Shown: piece by piece, positions 37,124 through 45,768 of the stretch
How positions within the stretch are numbered: position 1 is the first letter of the stretch
Layout of the letters: every line of letters starts with the position of its first letter
Assembly: GCA_024103425.1 (NCBI GenBank)
Contig: JAGFIS010000008.1
Coordinates: 62,001-126,000 of the forward strand
Reading direction: 5' to 3'
Length of the DNA stretch: 64,000 nucleotides
Source: Chitinophagaceae bacterium
GTDB taxonomy: Bacteria > Bacteroidota > Bacteroidia > Chitinophagales > Chitinophagaceae
Translations under genes and position numbers: made by a program
Notes under the pieces: generated by a model
Told to the model about the DNA's origin: nothing
Databases searched by the model: none
The model's input: only the letters and a program-made list of their open reading frames with translations

Positions 37124-38168
37124 TGCCACAATCTACCGCCTGACAGAATACTCTCACGGTGCAGGATGCGGCTGTAAGATATCTCCAAAAGTACTGAAAG
37201 ACATTCTCAGCGAATCATTCAGTTACCCCGACGGTAATCTCATTGTCGGTAACAGCGATAGTGATGATGCTGCTGTTTACGATCTGCAAAACGGCAATGC
37301 GCTCATTTCCACTACCGATTTCTTTACGCCCATCGTCGACGATGCTTTTGCTTTCGGAAAGATAGCTGCAGCGAACGCTATCAGCGACATATACGCTATG
37401 GGCGGGACGCCTCTTTTGTCTGTGGCCATCCTCGGGTGGCCTGAAAAGATCCCTTCATCAGAGGCTAAGAAAGTGATGGCCGGAGCAAGAGAGATTTGCG
37501 CTCAGGCAAAAATCAGTATGGCGGGCGGACATAGTATAGAGTCGGTAGAGCCTTTCTTCGGACTGGCAGTTAACGGACTTGTTGCTTTGGAGAACCTGAA
37601 ACGCAACAACACGGCAAAAGCCGGCGATCTTATTTTCATCACCCAGCCTGTCGGCATCGGCATCCTCGCTACGGCACAGAAAAGAAAAGTTATCGCAGAT
37701 GAGGATGTGCCTATACTGATGAGCGAGCTTTCTAAACTGAATTCCATCGGCGAGAGGGTGGGAAAAATTAAGGAAGCGTCTGCTATGACGGATATCACAG
37801 GTTTCGGATTGGCAGGCCATCTGTTGGAGATAGCCGAAGGAAGCGGGCTCTCTGCCGTTCTCGATTATGCTAAAATACCTGTTTACGAAAGGGCCAGGCA
37901 CTATTTGAAAGACAAAGTAATGCCCGATGCAACCTACCGTAACTGGAATAACCTGGATAAAAAAATTGAAATCGCTCCTACTGTAGATTTCATGGAAGCC
38001 TTCGGATTGTTGCCCGATCCGCAAACCAATGGAGGTTTAATGATTGCCATTGCTCCCGAAGGAGAAGATAAACTTATCGAACTTTTTCGTCAAAACGGAC
38101 TGGGAGACTTCGTTCATCCCATCGGCAGATTCACCGAAAAACAGGAAAAGACTATTTTAGTACAATAA
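37104..38168 (+). CDS. selD: selenophosphate synthetase (selenide, water dikinase)
   Basis: A 354-residue enzyme making selenophosphate from selenide and ATP, the selenium donor for MnmH. The N-terminal motif SHGAGCGCKISP holds C22, C24 and K25, matching the catalytic Cys17 and Lys20 of E. coli SelD, so this is the Cys rather than the selenocysteine form. Metal/ATP residues appear in NSDSDDAAVY and STTDFFTPIVDD; later GGHSIE and TDITGFGLAGHL. It overlaps the preceding gene by 20 bases and shares one base with the next start. No selA or selB is in the window. Confidence 0.96.
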   Translation: MKTAESDATIYRLTEYSHGAGCGCKISPKVLKDILSESFSYPDGNLIVGNSDSDDAAVYDLQNGNALISTTDFFTPIVDDAFAFGKIAAANAISDIYAMGGTPLLSVAILGWPEKIPSSEAKKVMAGAREICAQAKISMAGGHSIESVEPFFGLAVNGLVALENLKRNNTAKAGDLIFITQPVGIGILATAQKRKVIADEDVPILMSELSKLNSIGERVGKIKEASAMTDITGFGLAGHLLEIAEGSGLSAVLDYAKIPVYERARHYLKDKVMPDATYRNWNNLDKKIEIAPTVDFMEAFGLLPDPQTNGGLMIAIAPEGEDKLIELFRQNGLGDFVHPIGRFTEKQEKTILVQ

Positions 38169-38494
38169 TGAATTGGTTACTGCTCATCATCGGGGGACTT
38201 TTTGAAGTGGGCTTCGCCACATGCCTGGGAAAAGCTAAAGAAGCATCCGGAACTGAGTTTTATCTCTGGATTGGGGGTTTCTTTATTTCTCTTACAATCA
38301 GTATGATATTGCTTTACAAAGCATCCCTTACAATTCCTATCGGTACTGCTTATGCGGTTTGGACAGGTATCGGTGCGTGCGGTACTGTGCTGATGGGATT
38401 ACTCCTCTTCAATGAACCTGCAGATTTATGGAGGATGTTTTTTCTCTCTACCCTCATCATCAGCATCATTGGCCTAAAGCTTGTATCACACTAA
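38168..38494 (+). CDS. SMR family transporter, Gdx/SugE-like
   Basis: A 108-residue inner-membrane protein with four transmembrane helices and the essential Glu in helix one (GLFEVGFA, E13). The helix-three signature IPIGTAYAVWTGIGACG is the form found in the SugE/Gdx guanidinium exporters rather than EmrE multidrug pumps. It exchanges guanidinium for protons as a dimer. No guanidine riboswitch was seen. Translation is linked to selD (TAATG overlap), so it is expressed from the selenium operon. Confidence 0.88.
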   Translation: MNWLLLIIGGLFEVGFATCLGKAKEASGTEFYLWIGGFFISLTISMILLYKASLTIPIGTAYAVWTGIGACGTVLMGLLLFNEPADLWRMFFLSTLIISIIGLKLVSH

Positions 38495-38519
38495 GCAACC
38501 GGTACAATACCATTCTTAA

Positions 38520-39074
38520 GTGAAAGAACTTTCAGAAAAGATTATTCAATATTACCGCGAAAGAGGGAAGCGCGCTGTATTTCAGCTGGGAGAAGACAGT
38601 AAATTCATTATCATCTCTCAGGCTCCCGGAAAGAAAGTGCATGATACCGGTACCCCCTGGAACGACATGAGTGGCAGAACACTGCGTTCCTGGTTGGGGG
38701 TGACAGATGACCAGTTTTATAATCCACGGCTCTTTTCCATTATGCCTGTCGATTTCTGCTACCCCGGCAAAGGCCCGCATGGCGACCTGCCTCCCGACAA
38801 ATCCTGCGCAGATACCTGGCACCCGAAGATTCTGGCAAAAATGAAAAACAATCCGGTTAAAATACTGATTGGGAAGTACGCTATAGATTACTATCTCGGA
38901 ACCTCTCAAAAAGAATCTCTTGCAAATACCGTCAGAAGTTACAAAGATTACTTACCCGCCTGTTTTCCACTGATTCACCCATCACCGCGTAATAAAAAGT
39001 GGCTTACAGATCACCCCTGGTTTTTAAACGAAACCGTGCCGGCGCTTAAGCAACTCATTGCTTCAAGACTGTAG
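38520..39074 (+). CDS. uracil-DNA glycosylase superfamily protein
   Basis: A 184-residue protein beginning with GTG at 38520, 25 bases after the SMR gene. It has the family-4/MUG-like motif one IISQAPGKKVHDTGTPW, the middle LIGKYAIDYYLG, and motif two HPSPRNKKWL. No Cys cluster for an Fe-S centre like that of family 4 is visible. The family removes uracil or thymine from mispairs. The precise member is unclear, and some relatives have unknown substrates. Part of the mnmH-to-hemoglobin run. Confidence 0.82.
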   Translation: MKELSEKIIQYYRERGKRAVFQLGEDSKFIIISQAPGKKVHDTGTPWNDMSGRTLRSWLGVTDDQFYNPRLFSIMPVDFCYPGKGPHGDLPPDKSCADTWHPKILAKMKNNPVKILIGKYAIDYYLGTSQKESLANTVRSYKDYLPACFPLIHPSPRNKKWLTDHPWFLNETVPALKQLIASRL

Positions 39075-39086
39075 TTCTTATCACTA

Positions 39087-39536
39087 ATGACTATACGCCC
39101 ATCGCTTGTGTGGATTTATTATGATAATTTCGCAGTGCTGAAAAAAATATTGGTGAAGAAAGATATTTCCTCTTTAGACGATGTGAAGTTGCTGGTAGAT
39201 ACTTTTTACGGTAAAATCCGTGAAGACGATTTGCTGGCCGATATCTTCAACGAACGGATTCAGGACCGCTGGCCAAAACACCTGGAGAAGATGTACACTT
39301 TCTGGCAGACCCTGTTACTCGACGAACACACTTACTTCGGAGGCCCGTTTCCTCCACACGCCACGCTGCCTGTAGAGAAAGTTCATTTTGACCGTTGGCT
39401 TGCTTTGTTTTTTGAGACTTTGGATGAATTCTTCGAAGGTCCAGTCAGGGATGAAGCTGAGTGGCGCGCCAATCGTATGGCTGATATGTTCCAGTACAAG
39501 ATTCAACTTATCCGAGAAAGGCAGGGGTATATGTAA
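39087..39536 (+). CDS. group III truncated hemoglobin
   Basis: A heme protein of the 2/2 globin fold. Signature pieces are FNERIQDRWPKHLEKMYTFWQTLL, FGGPFPPHATLP and the proximal His in VHFDRWLALF (H100 from the ATG at 39087). The first 22 residues are unlike homologs, which start near KKDISSLDDVKLLVDTFY, and a TAATTTCG box lies at 39125-39132, so a TTG at 39150 or GTG at 39153 may be the real start. Group III globins probably handle oxygen, NO or peroxide. It ends the colinear run; the next gene is convergent. Confidence 0.86.
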   Translation: MTIRPSLVWIYYDNFAVLKKILVKKDISSLDDVKLLVDTFYGKIREDDLLADIFNERIQDRWPKHLEKMYTFWQTLLLDEHTYFGGPFPPHATLPVEKVHFDRWLALFFETLDEFFEGPVRDEAEWRANRMADMFQYKIQLIRERQGYM

Positions 39537-39565
39537 TTCGAAGAATTCGTAATATCGGAATTACC

Positions 39566-40300
39566 TCAGTACTGTATCACCACCTCGTCCAGATCCCACT
39601 CATGCTGCATAAAATCGCGGGTAATCAGTTTTCCTTCACGCGTTACGCCCTGGATTACAGACTCAAAAACGCGGTTGTCTTTTTTCAGTTTTACAGGCTG
39701 GCCTTTTTTGAATAAATGTGAGTTATAATCCTCAATCCAATCGGTCATTCCTGTTTCTTTCCAGCGGTCGACCCAACCGACAAACATATGTCTGAGTTTG
39801 CGGGTAATTTCCGGAACATCCTGTTCAACTGATGTCTCTTTCAGAAGAGAGGTCCCCCTCCCTTCGGGGAATGTTTTCTGGTTCACATTCAGTCCGATAC
39901 CCGTAACTGACCACTCCCAGCTGTGCCCGCGAATGATATTTTCAATCAGAATCCCCGCTATCTTCCTGTTGCCAACAATCACATCGTTAGGCCACTTTAC
40001 GAAAACATCATCTTTGCAGAAACCCTGTACAATTTCCCTGACACATAAAGCAGCCGCCATAGAGAGGCAAAATCTGTCCGCAAGGGGTAATCCCGCCGTT
40101 TGAGTAATAATAGAGATCTGTACATTCGCACCGGGCTCGGTAATCCACTTTTTTCCTCCCCGCCCTTTTCCCGATGTCTGCTCAATGGCAAACACGCCTT
40201 CTCCATGTGCGGCACTGCCGGATTTTATCCAATCCATAGCGTAGGTATTGGTACTGTCAACACTCTCCAGAATTGTTATTTTATCGTCTGAAATGTGCAT
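39566..40300 (-). CDS. birA: biotin--[acetyl-CoA-carboxylase] ligase
   Basis: A 244-residue biotin protein ligase from the ATG at 40300 (MHISDDKITIL). A longer frame to 40348 adds a hydrophobic stretch lacking homology. The ATP/biotin site is visible as GKGRGG (44-49), KWPNDV (102-107) with K113 in NRKIAGIL, and GIGLNVNQ. The C-terminal SH3-like cap is QPVKLKKDNRVFE. It has no N-terminal HTH, so it is a monofunctional ligase that does not repress biotin genes. Divergent from rsfS. Confidence 0.93.
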   Translation of the reverse strand: MHISDDKITILESVDSTNTYAMDWIKSGSAAHGEGVFAIEQTSGKGRGGKKWITEPGANVQISIITQTAGLPLADRFCLSMAAALCVREIVQGFCKDDVFVKWPNDVIVGNRKIAGILIENIIRGHSWEWSVTGIGLNVNQKTFPEGRGTSLLKETSVEQDVPEITRKLRHMFVGWVDRWKETGMTDWIEDYNSHLFKKGQPVKLKKDNRVFESVIQGVTREGKLITRDFMQHEWDLDEVVIQY

Positions 40301-40386
40301 CTGAAAAGGAATGAAGTGGAAAATATTATATTTGGTAAATAGTTGCAAATTTCGGTCTTAAAGCCCTATAAGAGGGGATTTAATTC

Positions 40387-40394
40387 TAATTTTG
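40387..40394 (+). promoter_or_regulatory. TAnnTTTG -7 box for rsfS
   Basis: TAATTTTG, full consensus, 43 bases before the TTG start of rsfS. Confidence 0.45.
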
Positions 40395-40437
40395 TGACTT
40401 GTGATAAAAGATTGAGCGGAAAACAAAAAAAGAGCAT

Positions 40438-40839
40438 TTGAATAATTTAAACTTATTAGAAACCAGACAAAAATCAACCCAAAGAAGGTTAACCAGAAAT
40501 AGTAAATTATTTAAAGTAGTCTTAAATGCAATTCTGGAAAAAAAGGGAGAGAATGTGCTCTCTTTGAATCTTAAAAAGATTCCCGAAGCGGTAGCAGACT
40601 TCTTTATCATTTGCGAAGCCACTAACCCTATACAGTTAAAAACCATTGCTGACTATGTAGAGGAATGTGTTAAGAAGGAATGCGGAGAGCGGCCGTTCAA
40701 TCACTCAGGCCGCAGCAGTGAGCACTGGATCTTGATGGATTACATCGATCTGGTCGTTCACATTATGATGCCGGATACAAGAAGATTCTATAAATTAGAA
40801 GAAATGTGGAGCGATGCTGAAATAAAAGAGCATTTTTAA
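40438..40839 (+). CDS. rsfS: ribosomal silencing factor RsfS
   Basis: A 133-residue protein that binds ribosomal protein L14 and blocks joining of the subunits in starved cells. Family motifs are ILEKKGENVLSLNLKKI, ADFFIICEATNPIQLKTIADYV, GRSSEHWILMDYIDLVVHIM and FYKLEEMWSDA. No in-frame ATG precedes the domain, so a TTG at 40438 is taken as start, just after an in-frame stop at 40405. It precedes ftsH by 84 bases, a gene pair that often occurs in Bacteroidota. Confidence 0.92.
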   Translation: MNNLNLLETRQKSTQRRLTRNSKLFKVVLNAILEKKGENVLSLNLKKIPEAVADFFIICEATNPIQLKTIADYVEECVKKECGERPFNHSGRSSEHWILMDYIDLVVHIMMPDTRRFYKLEEMWSDAEIKEHF

Positions 40840-40923
40840 CGCTTATATACTGTAACAACTCATACTACTATCATTCAAATAATCCTCGGTGAAAGGATTT
40901 AAAACAAAATCACCGGAGCCAAG

Positions 40924-43008
40924 ATGCCAAAAGAAGACACAAATAAGAGATATAACAGGGGGGCTAACCCGCCGCCGGAGAACGGGAAAAACAATGATCC
41001 CAAAAAGAAGTTTAAGCTCAATTTCTTCTGGGTATGGGGAATTCTTTTTGCCATGATCATCGGATACAACGCCCTTTTCTATAAAACAAATAGCGGCCAT
41101 GAAATAGACAAGCAGGAGCTCTTCCAGATGCTGAAACAGGGAGATGTAGATAAAATTTACATCGTAGGAAATCGCAAACTGGTAAGGGTATCCATCAAAC
41201 AGGATGCTCTGAAGAAGGATTCTGCAGGTTATTACAAGAAGTTATTAGACAGAGACTATAATCTCGCTCTTAAGATGACAGAAACACCGCAGGTGTTTTT
41301 CCCTATCGTAAAAGATGAGGTCTTTGCCAATCAGTTATACGATTTTTATAAAGACAATCCTGATGTGGATCAGGTCAGGGAGATACCGGGTGATGAGGGA
41401 GAAATTTTCACTCAGGTAATCAGCACACTGCTGCCGATCCTGCTTATCGCACTGATATTCATCCTCATGATGCGCAAGATGAGTGGTGGTGCAGGAGCCG
41501 GCGGACCGGGTGGTATCTTCAGCATCGGTAAGAGCCGTGCGACATTATTCGAAAAAGGAACTAAAGTAAATATTAACTTCTCTGATGTTGCCGGACTCGA
41601 CGAAGCCAAGGTAGAAGTGATGGAGATTGTCGACTTCCTGAAGAACCCTAAAAAGTACACTAACCTCGGGGGTAAGATACCCAAGGGGGCATTGCTCGTC
41701 GGCCCTCCGGGAACGGGTAAGACTTTGCTCGCAAAAGCTGTTGCCGGCGAAGCACAAGTACCCTTCTTCAGCCTCAGCGGTAGTGACTTTGTCGAGATGT
41801 TTGTAGGTGTGGGAGCGAGCCGCGTACGCGATCTGTTTAAGCAGGCAAGAGAGAAAGCTCCTTGTATCATATTTATCGATGAGATCGATGCCATCGGCCG
41901 TGCCCGTGGTAAGAATATGATGATGAGCAACGATGAGAGGGAGAACACACTCAACCAGTTGCTCGTAGAAATGGACGGATTCGCTACTGATATAGGTATC
42001 ATCATCCTTGCAGCAACCAACCGTCCTGATGTGTTGGACAGCGCACTGTTACGCCCCGGACGTTTCGACCGTCAGATCTCTATCGACCGTCCTGATTTAG
42101 TGGGGCGTGAAGCGATCTTTAAAGTACACCTTAAGCCGATAAAAACCAGCCAGACACTCGATATCCATAAACTGGCAGAACAGACACCCGGATTTGCGGG
42201 AGCCGATATTGCCAACGTTTGTAACGAGGCTGCGTTGATAGCGGCGCGTAAGAATAAGAACGGTGTGGATATGCAGGATTTCCAGGATGCCATTGACCGT
42301 GTAATCGGAGGGCTTGAGAAGAAAAATAAAATTATCCTTCCGGAGGAAAAAGAAATTATCGCTTATCACGAGGCAGGTCACGCCATCTGCGGATGGTTCC
42401 TTGAGCACGCATATCCATTACTGAAAGTAACTATTGTACCGCGCGGTACCGCAGCACTCGGTTATGCCCAATACACCCCGAAAGAACAGTATTTGTATAA
42501 TACTGACCAACTTCTGGATCAGATGTGTATGACTTTAGGAGGGCGTGCATCAGAAAAGATCTTCTTTAATAAAATCAGCACCGGTGCCAGCAACGACCTG
42601 CAACAGGTAACAAAGATGGCTTACAGCATGGTTACTGTTTACGGTATGAATCCCAAAATCGGAAACGTGAGCTACTACGACCCTGCGCAGGAAAACTCAT
42701 TCGTAAAACCTTTCAGCGAGGAAACCGGAAAGCTGATTGACGAAGAGGTGCGTAAGATGATCGACCACGCTTACGAAAGAACCCTTGCGCTTCTGACCGA
42801 AAAGAAGAAAGAGGTTGACATCCTCGCTCAGGCTCTCCTCAAACGCGAAGTACTCTTCCAAAGTGATGTGGAAGAACTCATCGGCAAGAGGCCATGGGAG
42901 GATAAGAAGGCGCTGGACTTCATTGACAATCCGAAAGAGGGTATCGTGAGCAATCCTATACCGGGTAGCCACGACATTACCGACAATCCGCAGCCGGAAG
43001 ATTTATAA
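40924..43008 (+). CDS. ftsH: ATP-dependent zinc metalloprotease FtsH
   Basis: A 694-residue inner-membrane AAA protease that degrades misfolded membrane proteins. Order: cytoplasmic Lys/Pro-rich start (1-32), TM one (~34-54), periplasmic domain, TM two (~164-184), AAA domain with Walker A GPPGTGKT (260-267), Walker B IIFIDE, the second region of homology, then the M41 domain with HEAGH (482-486) and the third zinc ligand downstream in [10 protein letters not shown]. Ends with an acidic tail. A weak hairpin (AACCTC/GAGGTT, 43007-43027) follows the stop. Confidence 0.97.
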   Translation: MPKEDTNKRYNRGANPPPENGKNNDPKKKFKLNFFWVWGILFAMIIGYNALFYKTNSGHEIDKQELFQMLKQGDVDKIYIVGNRKLVRVSIKQDALKKDSAGYYKKLLDRDYNLALKMTETPQVFFPIVKDEVFANQLYDFYKDNPDVDQVREIPGDEGEIFTQVISTLLPILLIALIFILMMRKMSGGAGAGGPGGIFSIGKSRATLFEKGTKVNINFSDVAGLDEAKVEVMEIVDFLKNPKKYTNLGGKIPKGALLVGPPGTGKTLLAKAVAGEAQVPFFSLSGSDFVEMFVGVGASRVRDLFKQAREKAPCIIFIDEIDAIGRARGKNMMMSNDERENTLNQLLVEMDGFATDIGIIILAATNRPDVLDSALLRPGRFDRQISIDRPDLVGREAIFKVHLKPIKTSQTLDIHKLAEQTPGFAGADIANVCNEAALIAARKNKNGVDMQDFQDAIDRVIGGLEKKNKIILPEEKEIIAYHEAGHAICGWFLEHAYPLLKVTIVPRGTAALGYAQYTPKEQYLYNTDQLLDQMCMTLGGRASEKIFFNKISTGASNDLQQVTKMAYSMVTVYGMNPKIGNVSYYDPAQENSFVKPFSEETGKLIDEEVRKMIDHAYERTLALLTEKKKEVDILAQALLKREVLFQSDVEELIGKRPWEDKKALDFIDNPKEGIVSNPIPGSHDITDNPQPEDL

Positions 43009-43092
43009 CCTCCTCCGAATAGAGGTTGTTCACCTAAACTTTTCTCGTCAAGGGCCGGGAAGGATTAGTCGTATTAGCTTCCGGGCAAATAT

Positions 43093-43100
43093 TACCTTTG
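43093..43100 (+). promoter_or_regulatory. TAnnTTTG -7 box for marC-like gene
   Basis: TACCTTTG, full consensus, 16 bases before the ATG at 43117. Confidence 0.5.
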
Positions 43101-43116
43101 CAAAAATCATTTCAGA

Positions 43117-43713
43117 ATGCCTCTGATTGAACATTTATCGAAGTACGAGTTGTTGACGACAACTTTTACACTCTTTGCAGTTATTGATATTTTAGGTTCG
43201 ATACCCATTCTGATATCACTGAAAGATAAAATGGGCGGACATATCCGTACAGGGCAGGCCACTCTTGCCTCAGGCGTATTGATGATTTTGTTTCTTTTTC
43301 TGGGGCAGCAATTCCTCAACATTCTCGGGCTCGATGTTCATTCATTCGCTGTTGCGGGAAGTATTGTGATTTTCATCATCGGCCTCGAAATGGTATTAGG
43401 GGTTGAGTTCTTTAAACAGGAGAAAGATTCGAAGAGCGGCAGCGTGGTACCCATTGCTTTCCCGCTGATTGCAGGATCGGGAACCTTAACCACGGTTATG
43501 TCGCTGAAAGCTAACTTTCACGACATCAATATTCTGTTTGGGATACTCATCAATCTGGTAATCATTTTCATAGTGCTTAAATCTCTTAAATGGATTGAAA
43601 AAGCACTCGGACCGAACGGTCTTATGGTAGTCCGTAAATTTTTTGGGGTCATCCTTTTGGCTATTGCCGTAAAGATTTTCGGAAGCAATCTCTCCGCATT
43701 CTCGCTCGGTTAG
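43117..43713 (+). CDS. MarC family integral membrane protein
   Basis: A 198-residue inner-membrane protein with six hydrophobic segments. Family features are FTLFAVIDILGSIPI near the N-terminus, IGLEMVLG, and PIAFPLIAGSGTLTTVMS in the middle. MarC proteins were once linked to antibiotic resistance, but the function is not established. It is 20 bases upstream of the NYN gene, so the two probably share a transcript from the box at 43093. Confidence 0.9.
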   Translation: MPLIEHLSKYELLTTTFTLFAVIDILGSIPILISLKDKMGGHIRTGQATLASGVLMILFLFLGQQFLNILGLDVHSFAVAGSIVIFIIGLEMVLGVEFFKQEKDSKSGSVVPIAFPLIAGSGTLTTVMSLKANFHDINILFGILINLVIIFIVLKSLKWIEKALGPNGLMVVRKFFGVILLAIAVKIFGSNLSAFSLG

Positions 43714-43733
43714 CCTTTTTAAAACATATTATT

Positions 43734-44462
43734 ATGGAAGTAAAAACAAATAAAATAGCATTGCTGGTAGATGGCGATAACGCACAAGCCAAAATGCTGG
43801 AAGATGTACTTGATGAAGCTTCAAAATACGGCAAGGTTACCATCCGCCGTATTTATGGAGACTGGACAACACCACGCATGAACAACTGGAAAGCGGTTTT
43901 AAACGAACTGGCTTTCAGCCCGATCCAGAAATTCAATTATACCACAGGAAAGAATTCCACCGACAGTGCTCTGATTATCGATGCCATGGATATTCTCCAT
44001 GATAACCTGGTAGAGGGTTTCTGCATTGTCAGCAGCGACAGTGATTATACCGGCTTGGCAAAGCGCATCAGAGAAGACGGCATCTTCGTAATGGGTATCG
44101 GCGAGCAGAAAACGCCACTGGCATTTGTCAAGTCGTGTGAGATATTTACTTACGTTGAGAACCTCGGGCAAGAATCAGAATCTGAAGACAAAAAGACTGT
44201 CAACAAAGTCACGAAAAAGAAGCCTGTCAACAAAAGGCTGATTAACAAAGCTTACGACATGAGCCTTAACGAAAGCAATGAAGCATATATATCAACCCTT
44301 GGTAATAACCTCAGAAAACTGGACCCCAGTTTCGATGTTCGTGCCCATGGTTGTAAAACACTCACACAGTTTTTCTCAACACTACCCAACTTCATCGTTA
44401 AGGATAATATCATCAACGGAATTAATAATCCGATTATAAAGAGGAAGCAAGGGAAAGGTTAG
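43734..44462 (+). CDS. NYN domain protein with C-terminal LOTUS-like domain
   Basis: A 242-residue cytoplasmic protein. The NYN/PIN-like nuclease domain (~1-145) has the acidic residues LLVDGDNAQ (D13, D15), STDSALIIDAMDIL and IVSSDSDYTGLAKRI. A basic linker with a KKK patch leads to a C-terminal winged-helix (~170-240, LNESNEAYISTLGNNLRKLDPSFDVRAHG) that looks like OST-HTH/LOTUS, an RNA-binding fold. The family is expected to cut or bind RNA. The stop overlaps the convergent glycosylase stop by a few bases. Confidence 0.86.
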   Translation: MEVKTNKIALLVDGDNAQAKMLEDVLDEASKYGKVTIRRIYGDWTTPRMNNWKAVLNELAFSPIQKFNYTTGKNSTDSALIIDAMDILHDNLVEGFCIVSSDSDYTGLAKRIREDGIFVMGIGEQKTPLAFVKSCEIFTYVENLGQESESEDKKTVNKVTKKKPVNKRLINKAYDMSLNESNEAYISTLGNNLRKLDPSFDVRAHGCKTLTQFFSTLPNFIVKDNIINGINNPIIKRKQGKG

Positions 44463-45070
44463 CTTACAACTATCCCCATATCTTTAGACATCCAAAGATA
44501 CCTGCAGGCATAAGTACGATAAGGACTCCATTTTCCGGATATTCGTATAAGCTTATCATTTAGTTTCTTTTTATCCTGTTCTCTTATGTTATAAATCCTG
44601 ATCATGGCATTACGGATACCGAGGTCATCGAGAGCAAAAACATCTTCCCGCCCCAGCGAAAACATCAGAATCATTTCGGCTGTCCAGCGCCCTACACCTT
44701 TAATTTGGGTCAGTAGTTTGATTACTTCTTCGTCATCCATCGCATGCAGCGATTTGTCGGATATATTATTCTCTGCAAAGAAGTTACAGACATTTTGTAC
44801 ATAGCTGCACTTGGCGCGAGAGAAACCAATTTCCTTGAGGTCTTCAACCGGGGTATTCAATATCTCTTCCAGCCGGGGTTCTCTGTTTCCGTAAAGGCCG
44901 AGAAACCGTCCGTAGAGTGTTCTCGCAACATGAACACTTAATTGTTGTGATAAGATGGAAGAGCAAAGCCTGAGGTAAATTTTATTCCGTTTCTCGATCT
45001 TCACTTCCGGCAGTTGTTTGATAACAGCTGCAAGCTTTTTGTCTTTTAATAAATGGCTTCTATAGTTCAT
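44459..45070 (-). CDS. DNA-3-methyladenine glycosylase II-like (HhH-GPD)
   Basis: A 203-residue base-excision repair glycosylase. The helix-hairpin-helix LTQIKGVGRWTAEMILMF is followed by the Gly/Pro-rich loop and catalytic Asp in DVFALDDLGIRNAM. There are no Cys for an Fe-S cluster, so it is AlkA/MAG-like, removing alkylated purines, rather than Nth/MutY-like. It is shorter than E. coli AlkA (282), lacking that protein's N-terminal domain. Last gene of the cysS operon, two bases after the unknown gene. Confidence 0.9.
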   Translation of the reverse strand: MNYRSHLLKDKKLAAVIKQLPEVKIEKRNKIYLRLCSSILSQQLSVHVARTLYGRFLGLYGNREPRLEEILNTPVEDLKEIGFSRAKCSYVQNVCNFFAENNISDKSLHAMDDEEVIKLLTQIKGVGRWTAEMILMFSLGREDVFALDDLGIRNAMIRIYNIREQDKKKLNDKLIRISGKWSPYRTYACRYLWMSKDMGIVVS

Positions 45071-45072
45071 CC

Positions 45073-45768
45073 TCAGTTATTTCCTCTTGCCCTCTGCCGC
45101 TTGAACGCGCTGATTACCCTTCCGGCACCTATAGGGTTATAGCCTTTCTCAATGCAGGCCCGGTTCAGTATTTCAGCAGAAAGGCCGGAAGCATACATAT
45201 CGAATACGTCTGTTTTATTATATTTTTTCAACAGCGGCTTCCAGTCTTTTGTATCAATGTATGCTGTTATATTTTCAACCTCTTCAAAGGTTGTAATCGG
45301 TTTCAATGCTGAAAGCTCCTCAAGATAGCTATCACTATAATAAGTAAAATAAAATTTTTCTTTTAAGTCTTTAGTGTTCATCCTGACTGTATCCAATTGC
45401 TCTCTTTTCAGCCTGCTGTACAAGTCTAAAACACCTAACTCTTTGTAGTCGTCCTGCTTTAACACCAGTACATCAAACCTGTTATCAGGGTAGGGATCAG
45501 GGGTAAATGGTATGGTATCTAATCTTTCCAACTTTAAAAGGGTAAGCCCATCTTTCGTTTGGGTAGACAGCACTTTATATCGTTTGTCCGGACGTGGCAG
45601 ACACGGCTGATCCGTATAACAATTCAATATGTACAGTGTATCATTACTTTGATGCAGCTTTGCTACTTTTCCATTCGTCAGTAGAAAGCTATAATCTTCC
45701 TTTAGAATTCCCGATTGCTGTGCAACACCGAAAAAAGGAAGCAACAAAAGAAAAAGGAAATGTTTCAT
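45073..45768 (-). CDS. exported hypothetical protein in the cysS operon
   Basis: A 231-residue protein with a signal peptide ([17 protein letters not shown]). The start codon ATG shares a base with the cysS stop (TGATG), so translation is coupled. The mature part has NDTLYILNCYTDQPCLPRPDKRY with two Cys, then a helical C-terminal half ending in Arg-rich KRQRARGNN. I recognise no family. Its position between cysS and a DNA glycosylase gives no functional hint. Confidence 0.7.
   Translation of the reverse strand: MKHFLFLLLLPFFGVAQQSGILKEDYSFLLTNGKVAKLHQSNDTLYILNCYTDQPCLPRPDKRYKVLSTQTKDGLTLLKLERLDTIPFTPDPYPDNRFDVLVLKQDDYKELGVLDLYSRLKREQLDTVRMNTKDLKEKFYFTYYSDSYLEELSALKPITTFEEVENITAYIDTKDWKPLLKKYNKTDVFDMYASGLSAEILNRACIEKGYNPIGAGRVISAFKRQRARGNN

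Noticed and set aside
37104..38168. selD as a selenoprotein gene with an in-frame UGA
   Set aside because: The catalytic position is encoded as Cys (C22) and the frame is unbroken; no sign of SECIS or selA/selB.
38100..38168. Guanidine riboswitch before the Gdx-like gene
   Set aside because: The upstream bases are selD coding sequence and the start overlaps the selD stop, leaving no leader.
41412..42020. 202-codon open frame opposite ftsH
   Set aside because: It mirrors the strongly conserved ftsH AAA region; an antisense shadow of codon bias.
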